DNA of 64,000 nt, taken from Candidatus Bipolaricaulota bacterium (GTDB lineage: Bacteria; Bipolaricaulota; Bipolaricaulia; UBA7950; UBA9294). Under the pieces are notes generated by a model, which had not been told where the DNA came from, did no database searches, and saw only the letters and a program-made list of their open reading frames with translations. The stretch is taken from assembly GCA_028278555.1 (NCBI GenBank), contig JANQEA010000079.1, positions 186,001-250,000 on the forward strand, given 5' to 3'. How positions within the stretch are numbered: position 1 is the stretch's first letter; every line of letters starts with the position of its first letter. Of this stretch, positions 62,048-64,000 are shown piece by piece. The position numbers and the translations under genes are program-made.

Positions 62048-64000
62048 TGTCGGCCGATCTCCCCTGGCAGGACCTCGGGCTGTCCCGTGTCCGTGTCGTC
62101 ACGGCGGAGGGCGGCTCCCTCCTCGACGGGGGTCTGGTCTCATCCGACTCCGCCGCCGAGGAGCGGACCGACCTTCCCTGCGCAGTCTATCCGGAGGGCG
62201 AAGACGATCGGGTTCCCGATGACGCGTACGACCTTCGGCTGTTCGCCCGCGTCCTTCATCCGACGCTTCCCGATCACCGGCTGAGCACAGTCGCTGCTCG
62301 GTACGGACTGGAGATCGCATGTCCCGCACGGCTTGCGGCTTCTCTCTTCGTCGCGATGCTCGAGGAGGCGATCGGGCTCGATCGCGAGCTCGTCGCGCTC
62401 CTCGCCCGGCTCGTTCCCCCCCCACTGTCGGTCCTGTTCGATCGGATTCTCCTCCTCCCGCGCCCCGAGCGCGGCCTGGGTGAGAAGCCGGAGGTCACGG
62501 GAGAAGCTGCGAAGGCTGAGCCGATGGGGACGGACGCTGCCGAAGTCCTCGGTTCCGGAGGAGCGATTGCCGGAGCACTCCCTGCCTACGAGGAGCGCTC
62601 CGGGCAACTGCGGATGGCCGAGGCGGTCCAGGAAGCGTTCCGCGAGGGAGAGGCACTCCTCGTCGAAGCCGGTCCAGGGACCGGGAAGACGTTCGCCTAC
62701 TTGGTCCCGGCGATCCTGCATCTTGTCGCCGAGCCGTCGGCGCGAGTGATTGTGTCGACGAGAACGAAGCAGCTCCAGGAACAGCTCTATGGGAAAGATC
62801 TGCCGTTCCTCGTCGAGCAGCTCGCCACCGGGCTGAGCGTGGCGCTGCTCAAAGGACGGGAGAACTACCTCTGTCTGCGGCGTTGGCAGGCGGTGATCGG
62901 CGAGATGGTCGGGGGACTCGAAGAAGATCGGCTCGTCCTTCTCGCGCCGCTCGCGCGCTGGATGCTGGAGAGCGAGACCGGCGACATCGACGAGAACGGC
63001 GCGTTCCTCGGCGCTTCCGGATCGCGCGCCCTGTGGAACCGTCTCTGCGATGTGGCGACCCACTGCGTCGGCGCCTACTGTCCCTTCCTCGACGAGTGCT
63101 TCTCGATCGCCGCGCGGCGCCGAGCCCGGAAGGCGGACCTCGTTGTCGTCAACCACTCACTCCTTCTCGGCGATCTGGCGGTCGGTGGCGTCGTCCTCGG
63201 TCGGTACACCCATCTGGTCGTCGATGAGGCACACAGCTTGGAGGCGACGGCGCGGACCGCGTTCACCCGGAGCCTCTCCGAACGGATCGTCGCCCGGGTC
63301 GCCGATGAGCTTGCCCCGTCGGGGCGGCGTCCGGGCTGGCTGAGACGACTCACCCTCCCTTCAGGGATCGAGGACGTTCGGCGGGCGTCGGATCATGTCG
63401 CGACAGTCCGCCGGAGAGCGGCGACGCTCTTCCGGAGCCTCGATCGGAAGCTTCCGGATGACCGGCGAGGGACCTTCTCGTCGCTCTCCGCGCTCGAGCC
63501 TCGGATCGGGGAGACGACGCTCGCTTTGGAGGAGCTGGAGATGGCTCTCGACCGCATCGGCGGCCGGATCGAGGCAGAGGAGACGCTCAAGGAGCTGGAG
63601 GGGCACATTGATCGGGTTTCGGGTCTGGCCGAGGTGGCGAAGGAGATCACCGTCCCTCCGGATGAGAACACCGTCCATTGGTTCGAGCGGGAGTTTGACG
63701 GCCCGGCGCTCCATGCGACGCCGCTCGACGTGGCCCCGTTCTTCCAGCGACTCCTCTATCCACGAATCGAATCGGTCGTCCTCACGTCGGCGACCCTGTC
63801 GATGGCCGGCGACTTCGACTACCTCGCTCGGTCGATCGGATTGACCGACGGCGTTCTCCGCGTCCGGACGGCCGTTGTCGAGAGCCCGTTCTCGTTCCGG
63901 GAACGGATGAAGGTCGCCGTGCCGGCGTACTTCCCACCGATCGACAGTGAGTCGGACGCCTACGTGGAGGCCTTGGCGTCGCTCCTCGCGACGGTGACCG
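62047..64000 (+). CDS. DinG/XPD-type helicase, 3' end outside the window
   Basis: At least 651 residues from a GTG at 62047. The N-terminal 130 residues include LPDHRLSTVAARYGLEI, like the tail of a DnaQ exonuclease domain, but without visible catalytic DEDD residues. Walker A is AGPGTGKT. Four Cys at CLRRW and C-x(6)-C-x(4)-C-x(5)-C (about residues 277-357) match the iron-sulfur cluster of XPD-like helicases. The DEAH box is VVDEAHSLE, and motif III-like SATLS follows. DNA repair or R-loop removal is the family role. Confidence 0.85.
   Translation, partial: MSADLPWQDLGLSRVRVVTAEGGSLLDGGLVSSDSAAEERTDLPCAVYPEGEDDRVPDDAYDLRLFARVLHPTLPDHRLSTVAARYGLEIACPARLAASLFVAMLEEAIGLDRELVALLARLVPPPLSVLFDRILLLPRPERGLGEKPEVTGEAAKAEPMGTDAAEVLGSGGAIAGALPAYEERSGQLRMAEAVQEAFREGEALLVEAGPGTGKTFAYLVPAILHLVAEPSARVIVSTRTKQLQEQLYGKDLPFLVEQLATGLSVALLKGRENYLCLRRWQAVIGEMVGGLEEDRLVLLAPLARWMLESETGDIDENGAFLGASGSRALWNRLCDVATHCVGAYCPFLDECFSIAARRRARKADLVVVNHSLLLGDLAVGGVVLGRYTHLVVDEAHSLEATARTAFTRSLSERIVARVADELAPSGRRPGWLRRLTLPSGIEDVRRASDHVATVRRRAATLFRSLDRKLPDDRRGTFSSLSALEPRIGETTLALEELEMALDRIGGRIEAEETLKELEGHIDRVSGLAEVAKEITVPPDENTVHWFEREFDGPALHATPLDVAPFFQRLLYPRIESVVLTSATLSMAGDFDYLARSIGLTDGVLRVRTAVVESPFSFRERMKVAVPAYFPPIDSESDAYVEALASLLATVT

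Overview
The window looks like chromosomal DNA from a GC-rich, diderm, probably uncultured bacterium. The diderm call rests on an Lpt-type lipopolysaccharide transporter, a PorV-like outer-membrane barrel and many signal-peptide proteins. Secreted proteins are unusually rich in PKD and beta-helix domains. A candidate-phylum bacterium such as Bipolaricaulota would fit, but no sequence here proves a phylum. Genes are tightly packed, often with 4-base ATGA/GTGA overlaps, and no tRNA, rRNA or CRISPR array was seen.

Layout. 0-9.5 kb: a large PKD protein with a C-terminal sorting-like domain beside a PorV/UPF0164-like barrel, then queuosine tRNA transglycosylase, a DUF4015 secreted glycosidase-like protein, a NosD-like beta-helix protein and a HAD phosphatase. 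9.5-16.1 kb: an acetyltransferase, uracil phosphoribosyltransferase, the TldD/TldE protease pair, an MFS transporter, a PKD-thioredoxin lipoprotein and a small ribbon-helix-helix protein. 16.2-21.4 kb: ileS, purA and a solitary rplM, with good sigma70-type promoters before ileS and rplM. 21.5-27.8 kb: four exported proteins, three of which (PKD, VWA) share two home-made C-terminal modules. 27.8-36 kb (minus strand): a YhaM-like nuclease, aspS, two DUF4129-like proteins, a membrane protein, MoxR and DUF58. 36-40.6 kb: a ferritin-like protein, a beta-helix protein, and a rhomboid protease gene whose 3' part is duplicated on the far side of a 1.8-kb AT-richer island of three small membrane proteins. 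40.6-43.3 kb: M42 aminopeptidase, 8-oxoguanine-deaminase-like amidohydrolase and a ubiquitin-fold protein. 43.7-53.7 kb: the most unusual region. 54-64 kb: two gluzincin-like secreted proteins, a 32-residue membrane peptide, an LptF/G-LptD fusion, a MiaB-family enzyme, a PfkB kinase, a CBS protein and a DinG-like helicase that runs off the end.

The 43.7-53.7 kb region reads on the minus strand from one promoter near 53.85 kb. It holds ten tandem genes (eleven domains) of the small Cys-rich TIGR04076 family, running with overlaps into four tandem metallo-beta-lactamase-fold hydrolases, then (past one AT-richer inserted gene) a nitrilase-family amidase and a hotdog thioesterase. Five of the TIGR04076 genes are followed by a roughly 90-125 bp element made of consecutive hairpins and then a second copy of that same gene's last 50-60 bases, as if a small element inserted repeatedly at one codon position and regenerated the gene end each time. 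This array, its embedded element and its coupling to the hydrolase block are the best candidates for an undescribed system. Functions for the TIGR04076 proteins are unknown and none is assigned here.
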